This document shows, one piece after another, positions 18,644 to 26,976 of a stretch of DNA of 64,000 nucleotides. The stretch spans positions 1-64,000 of the forward strand of contig CAWHWS010000001.1 in the NCBI GenBank assembly GCA_963833115.1, read 5' to 3'. Source of the DNA: Hasllibacter sp963833115 (lineage in GTDB: Bacteria > Pseudomonadota > Alphaproteobacteria > Rhodobacterales > Rhodobacteraceae). Position numbers and translations under genes: made by a program. Under the pieces are notes generated by a model. It was not told where the DNA came from, made no database searches, and was given only the letters and a program-made list of their open reading frames with translations. Numbering within the stretch: position 1 is the stretch's first letter; each line of letters begins with the position of its first letter.

Positions 18644-19680
18644 CGCCCTCCGCCGGCGCGATCCGCGACGAGGCCGCCCGCCTGCTCGAGGGGTTCCGCG
18701 CCCTGGGCGCCGCGCCCTTCGAGACCGGCATCCTGCAACCCGCCGGCCCCTTCCTCGACCTCTACGGCGAGGACATCCGCGCCCGCGCCTACGTGACGCG
18801 CGACCCGCAGGAGGGCGAGATGATGCTGCGCCCCGACTTCACCCTGCCGGTGGTGCGCCATCACATGGCCGGCCCCGGCGGCGCCGCCCGTCACGCTTAT
18901 GCCGGCGAGGTCTTCCGCCGCCAGGAGGACGACCCCGCCCGCCCGCGCGAATACGTGCAGGCCGGGATCGAGATCCTGGGCGGCGCAGATCCCGCGGCGC
19001 GCGACGCGGAGGTCCTCGCCGTCCTGCGCGCCGCCTGCGGCCCCGCCGGGCAGGCGACCTTCGGCGATATCGGCCTCGTCGCGGCGGCGGTCCGGGGGCT
19101 CACGACCTCCCCCCGCCGGCGCGCGCAGCTCATGCGCCATGTCTGGCGGCCGGCGCGGTTCCGCGCGCTGCTCGCCGGCTACGCCGCGCCCTCCGCGCCC
19201 TATGCGCCCCCTCCGATCTCCGCCGCGCCGGAGATCGGGGCCAGGGAGCCTCTTGAGGTCGCCGCACGCATCGAGGAGCTGCGCGCCGACGCGGCGACCC
19301 CGCCCATCCCCGCGGGGGAGGCCGAGGCGATGGCGGACCTCCTGGCCCTGGCCTGCGCGCCGCAGGAGGCGCCCCGCGCGCTCGCCCGCCTCGCGGGGCC
19401 GCTGGCCGGTCTGGGCGCCGCGATCGCCCCCTTCGCGGCCCGCCTGGAGGCGCTGCGCGGCACCGCGGGACTGGAGAGCTTCGCCTTCGAGGCGAGCCAT
19501 GCCCGCTCCGCGATGGAGTATTACGACGGCCTCACCTTCACCATCCGCGCGCCCGGCCTGCCGCCCCTCGCCACCGGGGGGCGCTACGACGCCCTGACCC
19601 GCGCGGTGGGCGGCGGTGCGGGCGTGCCGGCCGTGGGCGGCGTGGTGCGGCCCGCGGCGCTGCTGGCGGCGCGCGGATGA
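18640..19680 (+). CDS. hisZ: ATP phosphoribosyltransferase regulatory subunit HisZ
   Basis: A 346-residue paralogue of histidyl-tRNA synthetase without aminoacylation function. It assembles with short HisG and confers histidine feedback control on the first step of histidine synthesis. It has MMLRPDFTLPVVRHHM, YAGEVFRRQEDDPARPREYVQAG, YYDGLTFTIRAPG and GGRYDALT. The GTG at 18640 overlaps the hisS stop (GTGA), and its stop overlaps hisG (ATGA), so hisS-hisZ-hisG is a single coupled operon. Confidence 0.94.
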   Translation: MTPSAGAIRDEAARLLEGFRALGAAPFETGILQPAGPFLDLYGEDIRARAYVTRDPQEGEMMLRPDFTLPVVRHHMAGPGGAARHAYAGEVFRRQEDDPARPREYVQAGIEILGGADPAARDAEVLAVLRAACGPAGQATFGDIGLVAAAVRGLTTSPRRRAQLMRHVWRPARFRALLAGYAAPSAPYAPPPISAAPEIGAREPLEVAARIEELRADAATPPIPAGEAEAMADLLALACAPQEAPRALARLAGPLAGLGAAIAPFAARLEALRGTAGLESFAFEASHARSAMEYYDGLTFTIRAPGLPPLATGGRYDALTRAVGGGAGVPAVGGVVRPAALLAARG

Positions 19681-20387
19681 TCCGGCTCGCGATCCCCTCC
19701 AAAGGCCGCCTGATGGACGGCGCGGCCGACTGGTTCGCCGCCCGCGGCGTGGCGCTCGCCCGCACCGGCGCCGCGCGCGAATACGCCGGCGAGGTGGCCG
19801 GCGCGGACGGCGTCGCCCTGCAGCTCCTCTCCGCGGCGGAGATCCCCGGCGCGCTCGCGGGCGGACGCGCGCATCTGGGCGTGACCGGCTCGGACCTCGT
19901 GCGCGAGGGGCATGCCGACTGGGCCGCCCGGGTGGAGGCGCTGGCCCCGCTGGGCTTCGGCCATGCCGACCTCGTGCTCGCCGTGCCCGACTTCTGGACC
20001 GACTGCCGCACCCTGGGCGATCTCGACGCCGTCGCCGGGCGGTTCCGCGTCGCGCACGGCCGCCGCCTGCGGATCGCGACCAAGTACCACCGCCTCGTGC
20101 GCGAACACCTGCGCGCGGCCGGCGTGGCCGATTACGTCCTGATCGACAGCCAGGGGGCGACCGAGGGCACGGTGGCGAACGGCGCCGCCGAGGCGGTGGC
20201 GGACATCACCTCCTCCGGCGCGACCCTGCGCGACAACCACCTGCGGGTGCTGGACGAGCCGCCGATCCACCGAAGCGAGGCGACCCTCTTCCGCTCGCTC
20301 CGCGCGGACTGGGGGGAGGGGGAACGCGCCGCGCTCGGCGGCCTGCTCGCCACGCTGGGGATCGGCGACGGGCCGCCCCGGACGTGA
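19677..20387 (+). CDS. hisG: ATP phosphoribosyltransferase, short form
   Basis: A 236-residue short-type HisG. It joins ATP and PRPP in the first step of histidine synthesis and needs HisZ. Motifs include IRLAIPSKGRLMDGA at the start, LGVTGSDLVREG, RIATKYHRLVREHL, and the PRPP-binding EGTVANGAAEAVADITSSG. There is no C-terminal ACT-like domain. The last codons (PPRT and the TGA stop) lie inside the left arm of a palindromic repeat at 20372-20452, so the repeat has supplied the present stop codon. Confidence 0.95.
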   Translation: MIRLAIPSKGRLMDGAADWFAARGVALARTGAAREYAGEVAGADGVALQLLSAAEIPGALAGGRAHLGVTGSDLVREGHADWAARVEALAPLGFGHADLVLAVPDFWTDCRTLGDLDAVAGRFRVAHGRRLRIATKYHRLVREHLRAAGVADYVLIDSQGATEGTVANGAAEAVADITSSGATLRDNHLRVLDEPPIHRSEATLFRSLRADWGEGERAALGGLLATLGIGDGPPRT

Positions 20388-20452
20388 TCCGGGGCCCCGC
20401 GGGTCGGGGCGCGCACGGGATCGCGGGGCCCCGGATCGGGGTCCGGGGCGGC
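20372..20452. repeat. GC palindromic repeat, copy C, between hisG and the DUF1489 gene
   Basis: The left arm 20372-20399 (GCCGCCCCGGAC, GTGATCC, GGGGCCCCG) and right arm 20424-20452 (the inverse, with a one-base insertion) form a very strong stem around a 24-base loop. The element contains the hisG stop and ends 5 bases before the stop of the convergent DUF1489 gene. It is probably a two-way transcription barrier, although no T run follows. Confidence 0.75.
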
Positions 20453-20457
20453 GTGCC

Positions 20458-20889
20458 TTACAGCACGCCGATCTCGCTCAGGGCGGCGGTCAGCTTCGGG
20501 GGCAGGGCGGGCTCGCCGGCCGCGCCGGGCGGCAGGTCGCGGGGCGCGTCGGCCGCGGCGAGGTAGCGCCAGCCCTGGAACGGCCGGCGCGGCTGCGCGG
20601 CGGTGCGCACGATGAGCGGATCGAGGACGAGGGCGCAGCGGCGGATCCCGTCCTCGCGCACGATCTCGTCCATCCGCACGATCCGCTGGCGGGCCAGGAC
20701 GACGCCCTTGATCACCCAGTAGATCGAGCCCGTGCCGGCGATCTCCGCCTCGCGCCTGGGCCACATGCGGGTCACGTGCCGGGGCAAGCCGTCGGCGGTG
20801 CGCACCTGCGCGCGCGCCTGCCAGCGGGCGAGGTCGTCCACCCCCTCGGTCCCGACCGAGAGCTTGAGGATGTTGAGCGCGCTCGTCAT
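20458..20889 (-). CDS. DUF1489 family protein
   Basis: A 143-residue protein of a family almost restricted to alphaproteobacteria. It opens with LNILKLSVGTEGVDDLARWQ, then has HVTRMWPRREAEIAGTGSIYW, VIKGVVLARQRI and the late block RPFQGWRYLA, all typical of DUF1489. The function is unknown and there is no signal peptide. The ATG at 20889 gives the usual size. It is convergent with hisG across repeat copy C. Confidence 0.85.
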   Translation of the reverse strand: MTSALNILKLSVGTEGVDDLARWQARAQVRTADGLPRHVTRMWPRREAEIAGTGSIYWVIKGVVLARQRIVRMDEIVREDGIRRCALVLDPLIVRTAAQPRRPFQGWRYLAAADAPRDLPPGAAGEPALPPKLTAALSEIGVL

Positions 20890-20926
20890 CCCGCCACCAG
20901 TTAGGGGTCGCCGCCGGCCGCGCAAG

Positions 20927-21724
20927 TCATTCGCGCCACGCCTCCGCCACCCAGGGCGCGGGGCGCACGTAGGCGCGCAGGTGCCGCGCGACCGATCCCC
21001 GCCGCCGGTCCGTGAACGTCGCGGCGAGATGTGCGCGCGCCCCCACGGGGGCCGAGCCCCAGCCCCGGCCTGCGATCGCCTCGGGCGGGTTCATCCCCCC
21101 GGCGAAGATCACGATGCGCGCCCCCTCGGGGGGGCGGGGCGCCAGGGCGTAGTTCAGCGGGAAGGTCCGCCGGCAATGGTGGCGGTAGTGCACGACCCAG
21201 CCCCTGGGCCAGAACGTGACGCCGCCGGGCGCCTCGCGCGTCACGAAGCGCTGCTCGAACCGGTAGCGCGCCTGGACCCCGAGGGGGTCCGCCAGAAACG
21301 TCCTTCGCAGGGGGGCGAGGCCCCCGATGGGGGCGCGGTAGACCGAGGTCTGGCCCAGCCGCTCGAAGGGCGTGTTGGGGTTGCGCGCCAGGATCACGTC
21401 GCCCGCCGCGCCATGGTCGAAGAAAGGCGCGAGGTCGCCCAGGATCACCACGTCGAGGTCCAGAAAGAGGAACGGGCCGTCGAGGTCGCCCAGCGTCTCG
21501 GCCCAGAGCCGCGACTTGCCCCATTGGCCGGGCCGCGCGGGCACGTCCGCGTCCATCGGGGGCAGGGGCCGCGCCTCGACGCCCTCGGCGAGGCCGGCCG
21601 CGTCGTCGGTGAAGCACACGAAGCGCACCGGCCCCGCGAGGTTGCGCCGCACCATCGCGTGCAGGCGGTTGACGTAGGGCGCGCCGTATTTCGGCCCCCA
21701 GCTGATGCAGACGACCTGCCGCAT
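20927..21724 (-). CDS. Putative glycosyltransferase
   Basis: A 265-residue protein with no signal peptide. The N-terminus (VVCISWGPKYGAPYVNRLHA) and VRFVCFTDDAAGL resemble nucleotide-sugar binding in GT-A folds. FLFLDLDVVILGDLAPFF carries a D-x-D motif that would bind metal and the donor. The later region has PFERLGQTSVYRAP and WVVHYRHHCRRTFP. The family is common in Rhodobacterales as an uncharacterised glycosyltransferase. Donor and acceptor cannot be predicted. It stands alone, divergent from rpsD. Confidence 0.7.
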   Translation of the reverse strand: MRQVVCISWGPKYGAPYVNRLHAMVRRNLAGPVRFVCFTDDAAGLAEGVEARPLPPMDADVPARPGQWGKSRLWAETLGDLDGPFLFLDLDVVILGDLAPFFDHGAAGDVILARNPNTPFERLGQTSVYRAPIGGLAPLRRTFLADPLGVQARYRFEQRFVTREAPGGVTFWPRGWVVHYRHHCRRTFPLNYALAPRPPEGARIVIFAGGMNPPEAIAGRGWGSAPVGARAHLAATFTDRRRGSVARHLRAYVRPAPWVAEAWRE

Positions 21725-21918
21725 GCGTCCCCCGTCCCGCCCCCCGCCGTTGTTGACCCTGGGCCGCGCGGGGTCTAGGGGGCCGGCTCCCGCCGGACGC
21801 GTCCGGCCGGGGATCATTGGTGTTGGCGGCCCCCGCGAGGGGAGCCCTGTCGCCCTTCGGGGAGAGGACAACGCCCTTCATCCGCGCCCCTCACGGCGCC
21901 CGCGAAGGAGATCAGACG

Positions 21919-22539
21919 GTGACCAAACGCACCTCTGCCAAGTACAAGCTCGACCGCCGCATGGGCGAGAACATCTGGGGCCGCTCGAAATCCCCGGTCA
22001 ACCGCCGCGAGTACGGCCCCGGCCAGCACGGGCAGCGCCGCAAGGGCAAGATGTCCGATTTCGGCCTGCAGCTGCGCGCCAAGCAGAAGCTGAAGGGCTA
22101 TTACGGCGACCTGACCGAGAAGCAGTTCAAGCGCATCTTCGCCGAGGCGTCCCGCGTGAAGGGCGACACCGGCGAGAACCTGATCGGCCTCCTCGAGCGC
22201 CGCCTCGACGCGGTGGTCTACCGCGCCAAGTTCGTGCCGACCGTGTTCGCCGCGCGCCAGTTCGTGAACCACGGCCACGTGACGGTGAACGGCGCGCGCG
22301 TGAACGTGCCCTCCTACCGGGTCAAGGAAGGCGACGTGATCGCCGTGCGCGACAAGTCCAAGCAGATGGTCGCGGTCCTCGACGCGGTCGGCCTGCCCGA
22401 GCGCGACGTGCCCGACTATGTCGACGCCGACCACTCCAAGATGACGGCCACCTTCGTGCGCACGCCCGGCTTCTCCGACGTGCCCTACGCGGTGCAGATG
22501 GAGCCGAACCTCGTGATCGAGTACTACGCCCAGAACTGA
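21919..22539 (+). CDS. rpsD: 30S ribosomal protein S4
   Basis: A 206-residue primary 16S rRNA-binding protein that nucleates 30S assembly. It has the S4 opening TKRTSAKYKLDRRMGENIWG, the zinc-free alphaproteobacterial N-domain, and the S4 RNA-binding domain ERRLDAVVYRAKFVPTVFAA to GHVTVNGARVNVPSYRVKEG. The GTG at 21919 has AAGGAG 9 bases upstream; the longer frame from 21817 is only leader. It is a single-gene unit. Confidence 0.96.
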   Translation: MTKRTSAKYKLDRRMGENIWGRSKSPVNRREYGPGQHGQRRKGKMSDFGLQLRAKQKLKGYYGDLTEKQFKRIFAEASRVKGDTGENLIGLLERRLDAVVYRAKFVPTVFAARQFVNHGHVTVNGARVNVPSYRVKEGDVIAVRDKSKQMVAVLDAVGLPERDVPDYVDADHSKMTATFVRTPGFSDVPYAVQMEPNLVIEYYAQN

Positions 22540-22950
22540 TCGGGCCCACGGCGACACGGCCCTTGGGATCGGCGTGGACGCGCGCCGGTCCCTTTCAATG
22601 TCTCGAGGGTCGATCCGCCGCCGCGCCTCCCTCTCCCGAGCGGACCGGTCGCGGGCCTCCCGGCCCCGGTCGGACGGGCGCGGTGCGGGCGTCCGACCGG
22701 GATCGGGGCGAAGGCCCCTCCGCGCGGCGCGTCCCGCGTTCGCGGCCCGCTCGTCCGCCGTCCGCCCGCGCGCGCAAGGCGCGCTCCCGCTGACCGATGG
22801 GCGATGGGCCGACCTCCGATGCCGGAGCGCCCGGTTCGTCCAGACGACGTCACGACCCGGCGATCCTTCCTGGAGGACTCCGTCCATGCCGCGGTCCGGC
22901 GGGATCGGCGACGCGGCCGCATGACGGCACCTGCCGCCGCACCGCGCGCG
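22540..22950. other. 411-base spacer after rpsD, no supported gene
   Basis: Open frames occur on both strands, but their translations are Arg/Ser/Pro-rich without domains. A perfect 11-base inverted repeat (22666-22676 CCGGTCGGACG, 22690-22700 CGTCCGACCGG, 13-base loop) is the only strong structure. It could end rpsD transcription, though it is 127 bases past the stop and has no T run. Confidence 0.5.
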
Positions 22951-23319
22951 TCATTCGGCGGCCGCGTCGCGGAGGCCCTGCTCCGTCCCTGCCGGCGGTG
23001 CGTGGACGGCGCCCCACGCTCCCATCGCCCCGAAGACGGGCGCCAGGGCCTCGCCCGCCGGGGTGAGGCCGTAGGCCACGTGCGGCGGCACCGCCCCGCG
23101 CATCTCCCGCCAGACCAGGCCGTCGGCCGCCAGGCCGCGCAGCGTCGCGGCGAGCACCCGCTGCGTCACCGGCGCCAGGCTGCGCTGCAAGGCGTTGAAG
23201 CGCATCTCCCCGGCCTCCAGCCGAAAGAGGACCATCAGCCGCCATTTGCCCGCCAGGAGCCGCAGGGTGCGATCCACCGGGCAGTCCTCGGGGCCCGGGG
23301 CGGGGAGGGAGCCGTCCAT
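22951..23319 (-). CDS. HxlR-family transcriptional regulator
   Basis: A 122-residue winged-helix regulator. It shows the HxlR pattern: CPVDRTLRLLAGKWRLMVLF (a cysteine before the first helix and the conserved GKW), then LEAGEMRFNALQRSLAPVTQRVLAATLRGLAADGLV, then PHVAYGLTPAGEAL. The ATG at 23319 gives the standard length. The single early Cys could sense redox or electrophiles, as known for some HxlR members. It is divergent from the DsbA-like gene at 23402 with an 82-base shared promoter region, so it probably controls that gene. Confidence 0.88.
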   Translation of the reverse strand: MDGSLPAPGPEDCPVDRTLRLLAGKWRLMVLFRLEAGEMRFNALQRSLAPVTQRVLAATLRGLAADGLVWREMRGAVPPHVAYGLTPAGEALAPVFGAMGAWGAVHAPPAGTEQGLRDAAAE

Positions 23320-23401
23320 CGGCGGTATCCTTCGAGTGCGTACTTGCCGCGCTGCCTGCAGCGTTCCACCTGTCTCGCCGAGTGGCAAGCGGAGATGGGC
23401 G

Positions 23402-24091
23402 ATGCGGGCAGCGAGCGCGGGGGCCGCCATCGGAGAGGATGGGCCGGACGAGGGGCGCCGGATCGAGACGGGCGACGTCCTGATCTACGGCTTCGATCCG
23501 ATCTGCGGCTGGTGCTACGGCTTCGCGCCGGCCATGCGCGCGATCCGGGCCGCGCTTCCGGGACTCCCCGTGCGCCTGGCGATGTCGGGCCTGGTGACCG
23601 GCGCGCGCGTCGGGCCGGCATCCGAGAAGATCGCCTATGTCCGCAGCGCCGCCGCCCGGCTCGAGGCGGTGACGGGCCGGGCGCCCTCGGCGGCGTTCTT
23701 CGACTGGATGGCGAGCCCCGGCGCCGTGGCCGACAGCGGCCCGCCCGCCGCCGCCATCGACGCCGTGATGCGCGCCCGGCCGGAGGCCGCGATCCCCTTC
23801 GCCCATGCGGTGATCGAGGCGCATTACGGCGATGGCATGGACCCGAACGACCCCGCCGCCTACGCGCCCCTCCTGGCCGCGCACGCTCCGGGCGTGGCCC
23901 TGCCGGACATCCACGACCGGGCGGTGCAGGACGCCGCCTTCGCGGACGGACGGGCGATGGGGATCTCCAGCTTCCCGACGCTCGCCCTTCTCCGGGCCGA
24001 CGGGTCGGCCCGGGTCCTGCCGTCCGAGTACCGCCCGGAGGCGGCCGTGACGATGATCCGTGCGCATCGGTCCGCCGCCCCCGCCCCGTAG
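23402..24091 (+). CDS. DsbA-family (FrnE-like) thioredoxin-fold protein
   Basis: A 229-residue cytoplasmic DsbA-fold protein. The active site CGWC sits in YGFDPICGWCYGFAPAM near residue 42, a helical insert follows, and the cis-Pro loop is ISSFPTLALL. No signal peptide is present, as in FrnE-like oxidoreductases and isomerases. The ATG at 23402 has GGAG about 10 bases upstream. The divergent HxlR regulator suggests it is induced by thiol or electrophile stress (inference). Confidence 0.85.
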   Translation: MRAASAGAAIGEDGPDEGRRIETGDVLIYGFDPICGWCYGFAPAMRAIRAALPGLPVRLAMSGLVTGARVGPASEKIAYVRSAAARLEAVTGRAPSAAFFDWMASPGAVADSGPPAAAIDAVMRARPEAAIPFAHAVIEAHYGDGMDPNDPAAYAPLLAAHAPGVALPDIHDRAVQDAAFADGRAMGISSFPTLALLRADGSARVLPSEYRPEAAVTMIRAHRSAAPAP

Positions 24092-24209
24092 CGCGCGCGC
24101 AACATCCGCGTGGCCTGGCGGCGACAGCCCTCGTCCGTCGGCGCCTCCGCCACTAGACGCGTGATTCGTCGGCGCCGGGTGCGGGGGCCGGCCGGGGGAG
24201 GACCACCGG

Positions 24210-25304
24210 ATGAGCCAGCCGCCGCGACCGCATGACGGGATCGGGCGCATCGCCCCCTATGTCGGCGGCGCCGCCCCGGCGCGCGGCGCCGAGGGCGTGG
24301 TCAAGCTCTCCTCGAACGAGAACCCCTGGGGCCCGTCCGAGGCCGCGCGCCAGGCGCTCGTGCGCGCCGCGCACGACCTGCACCGCTATCCCGACGGCTC
24401 GCACGCCGCCCTGCGCGCCGCCATCGGCGAGGTCCACGGCCTCGATCCGGATCGCATCCTGTGCGGCGCGGGCTCCGGCGAGCTCCTCGCCCTCGTCGCG
24501 CAGGCCTTCGCCGGGCGCGGGGACGAGATCGTCCACACCGCGCACGGCTTCGCCATGTACCCGATCTACGCCGGCGCGGTCGGCGCCGTCGCGGTCGCGG
24601 TGCCCGAGCGCGAGCGCACCGTCGACGTCGACGCGATCCTGTCCGCCGTGCGCCGCAAGACCAGAATCGTCTACGTCGCCAACCCCGCCAATCCGACCGG
24701 CACCATGATCGGCGGCAACGAGCTCGGCCGCCTCGCCGCCGCGTTGCCGAGCCGGGTGCTCCTGGTGGTCGACGGCGCCTATGCCGAATACGTCGAGGGC
24801 TACGATGGCGGCGCCTCCCTGGTGGGCGCGCATGAGAACGTCGTGATGACGCGCACCTTCTCCAAGGTGCACGGGCTCGGCGGGCTGCGGGTGGGGTGGA
24901 TGTACGGGCCGGGCCACGTGATCGACGCCGTGGGCCGCATCCGAGGGCCGTTCAACCTCTCCGAATTGCAGCAGCAGGCCGCCGAGGCCGCGATCCGCGA
25001 CACCGCCTGGGTCGAGCGCACGCGCTCCGAGAACGCCCGCCTGCGCGCCTGGCTAGCCGAGGCGCTGGCCGAGCTCGGCATCCCGTCGGACACCTCGACG
25101 GCGAACTTCGTGCTGGCCCGCTTCGCCTCGGAGGCCGAGGCGCGCGCCTGCCTCGCCTTCCTCGCGGCGGACGGGATCCTGGTGCGGCACGTCGCGGGCT
25201 ACGGCCTGCCGCACTGCCTGCGCATCACCGTCGGCGACGAGGCGTCCTGCCGCCGGGTCGTGCACGCGGTGGGCCGGTTCCTCGACGAGAAGACCGCCGC
25301 GTGA
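24210..25304 (+). CDS. hisC: Histidinol-phosphate aminotransferase
   Basis: A 364-residue fold-type I PLP aminotransferase. It has VKLSSNENPWGPSEAA near the start, NPANPTGTMIGGNEL, VDGAYAEYV, and the PLP lysine in TRTFSKVHGLGGLRVGW. It transfers amino groups in histidine synthesis and, in this lineage, perhaps also to aromatic amino acid precursors, which fits its 4-base overlap with a prephenate dehydrogenase gene. GGGGAGG precedes the ATG. Confidence 0.92.
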   Translation: MSQPPRPHDGIGRIAPYVGGAAPARGAEGVVKLSSNENPWGPSEAARQALVRAAHDLHRYPDGSHAALRAAIGEVHGLDPDRILCGAGSGELLALVAQAFAGRGDEIVHTAHGFAMYPIYAGAVGAVAVAVPERERTVDVDAILSAVRRKTRIVYVANPANPTGTMIGGNELGRLAAALPSRVLLVVDGAYAEYVEGYDGGASLVGAHENVVMTRTFSKVHGLGGLRVGWMYGPGHVIDAVGRIRGPFNLSELQQQAAEAAIRDTAWVERTRSENARLRAWLAEALAELGIPSDTSTANFVLARFASEAEARACLAFLAADGILVRHVAGYGLPHCLRITVGDEASCRRVVHAVGRFLDEKTAA

Positions 25305-26206
25305 GCTACGCCCGGGTGGCCCTGATCGGGCTGGGGCTGATCGCGTCCTCGATGGCGCACGCCATGCGCCGCGCCGGCATGACGGCGGAGATCGTGGGCA
25401 CCGCGCGCTCCGCCGAGACCCGCCGCATCGCGGCCCGCATCGGCTTCTGCGACCGGATCGAGGAGAGCGCGGAGGCGGCCGTGGCCGGCGCGGACCTCGT
25501 GGTCCTGGCGGTCCCGGTCGGCGCGATGGGCGCGGTCGCGGCGCAGGTCGCGCCGCATCTCGCCCCCGGCGCGACCGTGACCGACGTGGGCAGCGTCAAG
25601 CGCGCCGTGATCGAGGCCGTGGGCCCGCATCTGCCCGAGGGGACGCATTTCGTGCCGGGGCATCCCATCGCCGGGACCGAGCGGTCCGGCCCGGACGCCG
25701 GATTCGCCAGCCTCTTCGACCGGCGCTGGTGCCTCCTGACCCCCGAGGGCGCCGACGAGGGCGCCGTCGTCCGGCTCACGGCCTACTGGGAGGCGCTGGG
25801 CGCCCGGGTCGGCACGATGGAGGCGGACCATCACGACCTCGTCCTCGCGGTGACGAGCCACGTGCCCCACCTCATCGCCTACACCATGGTCGGCGTGGCC
25901 GACGATCTGGGCCGCGTCACGGACGCGGAGGTGATCGACTACTCCGCCGCGGGGTTCCGCGACTTCACGCGCATCGCCGCCTCCGATCCGGTGATGTGGC
26001 GCGACGTCTTCCTTGCCAACCGGGACGCCTCGCTCGACATCCTCGGGCGCTTCACCGAAGAGCTGTTCGCCCTCCAGCGGGCGATCCGGACGGGAGATGG
26101 CGACTTGCTGCACGCCTATTTCACGCGCACCCGCGCCATCCGCCGCGGCATCGTCGAGGCCGGGCAGGACACCGACGCGCCCGATTTCGGGCGCGCCCGC
26201 CCGTGA
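25301..26206 (+). CDS. Prephenate (or arogenate) dehydrogenase
   Basis: A 301-residue NAD(P)-dependent enzyme of tyrosine synthesis. The nucleotide-binding loop is LIGLGLIASS. Substrate motifs include TDVGSVKRAVIEA, GHPIAGTERSGP and SHVPHLIAYTMVG. There is no chorismate mutase or ACT domain. The GTG at 25301 overlaps the hisC stop and its own stop overlaps the next gene (GTGA), so the three genes are coupled. Whether it prefers prephenate or arogenate cannot be told from sequence. Confidence 0.9.
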   Translation: MSYARVALIGLGLIASSMAHAMRRAGMTAEIVGTARSAETRRIAARIGFCDRIEESAEAAVAGADLVVLAVPVGAMGAVAAQVAPHLAPGATVTDVGSVKRAVIEAVGPHLPEGTHFVPGHPIAGTERSGPDAGFASLFDRRWCLLTPEGADEGAVVRLTAYWEALGARVGTMEADHHDLVLAVTSHVPHLIAYTMVGVADDLGRVTDAEVIDYSAAGFRDFTRIAASDPVMWRDVFLANRDASLDILGRFTEELFALQRAIRTGDGDLLHAYFTRTRAIRRGIVEAGQDTDAPDFGRARP

Positions 26207-26976
26207 TCGCGCGCGCCGCGCTCGCGCTCGCGCTCGCGCTCGCCCTGGCCGCCGCCCCGGCGCTGGCCGAGGCGCCGAGCGTCTCGCTCCGCCCCGAGGC
26301 CCGGCCCGCCATCACCCGGCCCGCCGCGCCGGCCCAGGCGCAGGCCGCCCCCCGCACCGCGCCGCAGCCGCCCGTCCGCCCGCAGGGGTTCGGCGCCGCG
26401 CTGCGCGGCATCTTCGGCGGCGGCGACGGGCGGTCCGGCACGGTGCGCTACGCCAACGCCGTGTGCGGCATGGGCGACGTCGCCGGCACCCCGCTGCAAC
26501 GCATCCCCGGCCGCATCCCCGGCTGCGGGATCGAGAGCCCGGTGCGCGTCTCGGCGGTGGCGGGGATCGCTCTCGACCGGCCGGCGGTGATGGACTGCCC
26601 GACCGCCGCCGCCCTGCGTGCCTGGGTCAAGTCCGGCGCGATCCCCGCCTTCGAAGGGCGGGGCGGGGGGCTCGCCTCCCTCAAGGTCGCGGCCGGCTAC
26701 GCGTGCCGCACGCGCAACAACCGCCCCGGCGGGCGCATCAGCGAGCACGGGCGCGGCCGGGCCATCGACATCTCGGCCTTCCGCCTGCGCGACGGCCGCG
26801 AGGTCACCGTGCTCCAAGGCTGGCGCGCCCTGCCGACGCGCGCGCCCCTGCGCGCCGCCTGGAGCGCGGCGTGCGGGCCCTTCGGCACCGTCCTGGGCCC
26901 GGATGCCGACCGCTACCACCAGGACCATCTGCACCTCGACACCGCCCGCTACCGCTCGGGCAGCTACTGCCGGTAG
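26203..26976 (+). CDS. Extensin-like family secreted protein
   Basis: A 257-residue protein with a signal peptide made largely of Ala-Leu repeats, then a Pro/Ala-rich linker, then the extensin-like C-terminal domain. Marks of that domain are VCGMGDVAGTPLQRIPGRI, CRTRNNRPGGRISEHGRGRA, IDISAFRLRDGREVTVL and HQDHLHLDTA. The last two resemble metal-binding His/Asp sets of peptidoglycan peptidases (VanY/M15-like), so a cell-wall role is likely. The GTG at 26203 overlaps the upstream stop. The last 13 bases overlap the convergent DUF2125 gene. Confidence 0.85.
   Translation: MIARAALALALALALAAAPALAEAPSVSLRPEARPAITRPAAPAQAQAAPRTAPQPPVRPQGFGAALRGIFGGGDGRSGTVRYANAVCGMGDVAGTPLQRIPGRIPGCGIESPVRVSAVAGIALDRPAVMDCPTAAALRAWVKSGAIPAFEGRGGGLASLKVAAGYACRTRNNRPGGRISEHGRGRAIDISAFRLRDGREVTVLQGWRALPTRAPLRAAWSAACGPFGTVLGPDADRYHQDHLHLDTARYRSGSYCR

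Noticed and set aside
22574..22924. A 116-residue gene after rpsD
   Set aside because: Arg/Ser/Pro-rich translation, no ribosome-binding site, no match to any family I know, and antisense frames are equally open.
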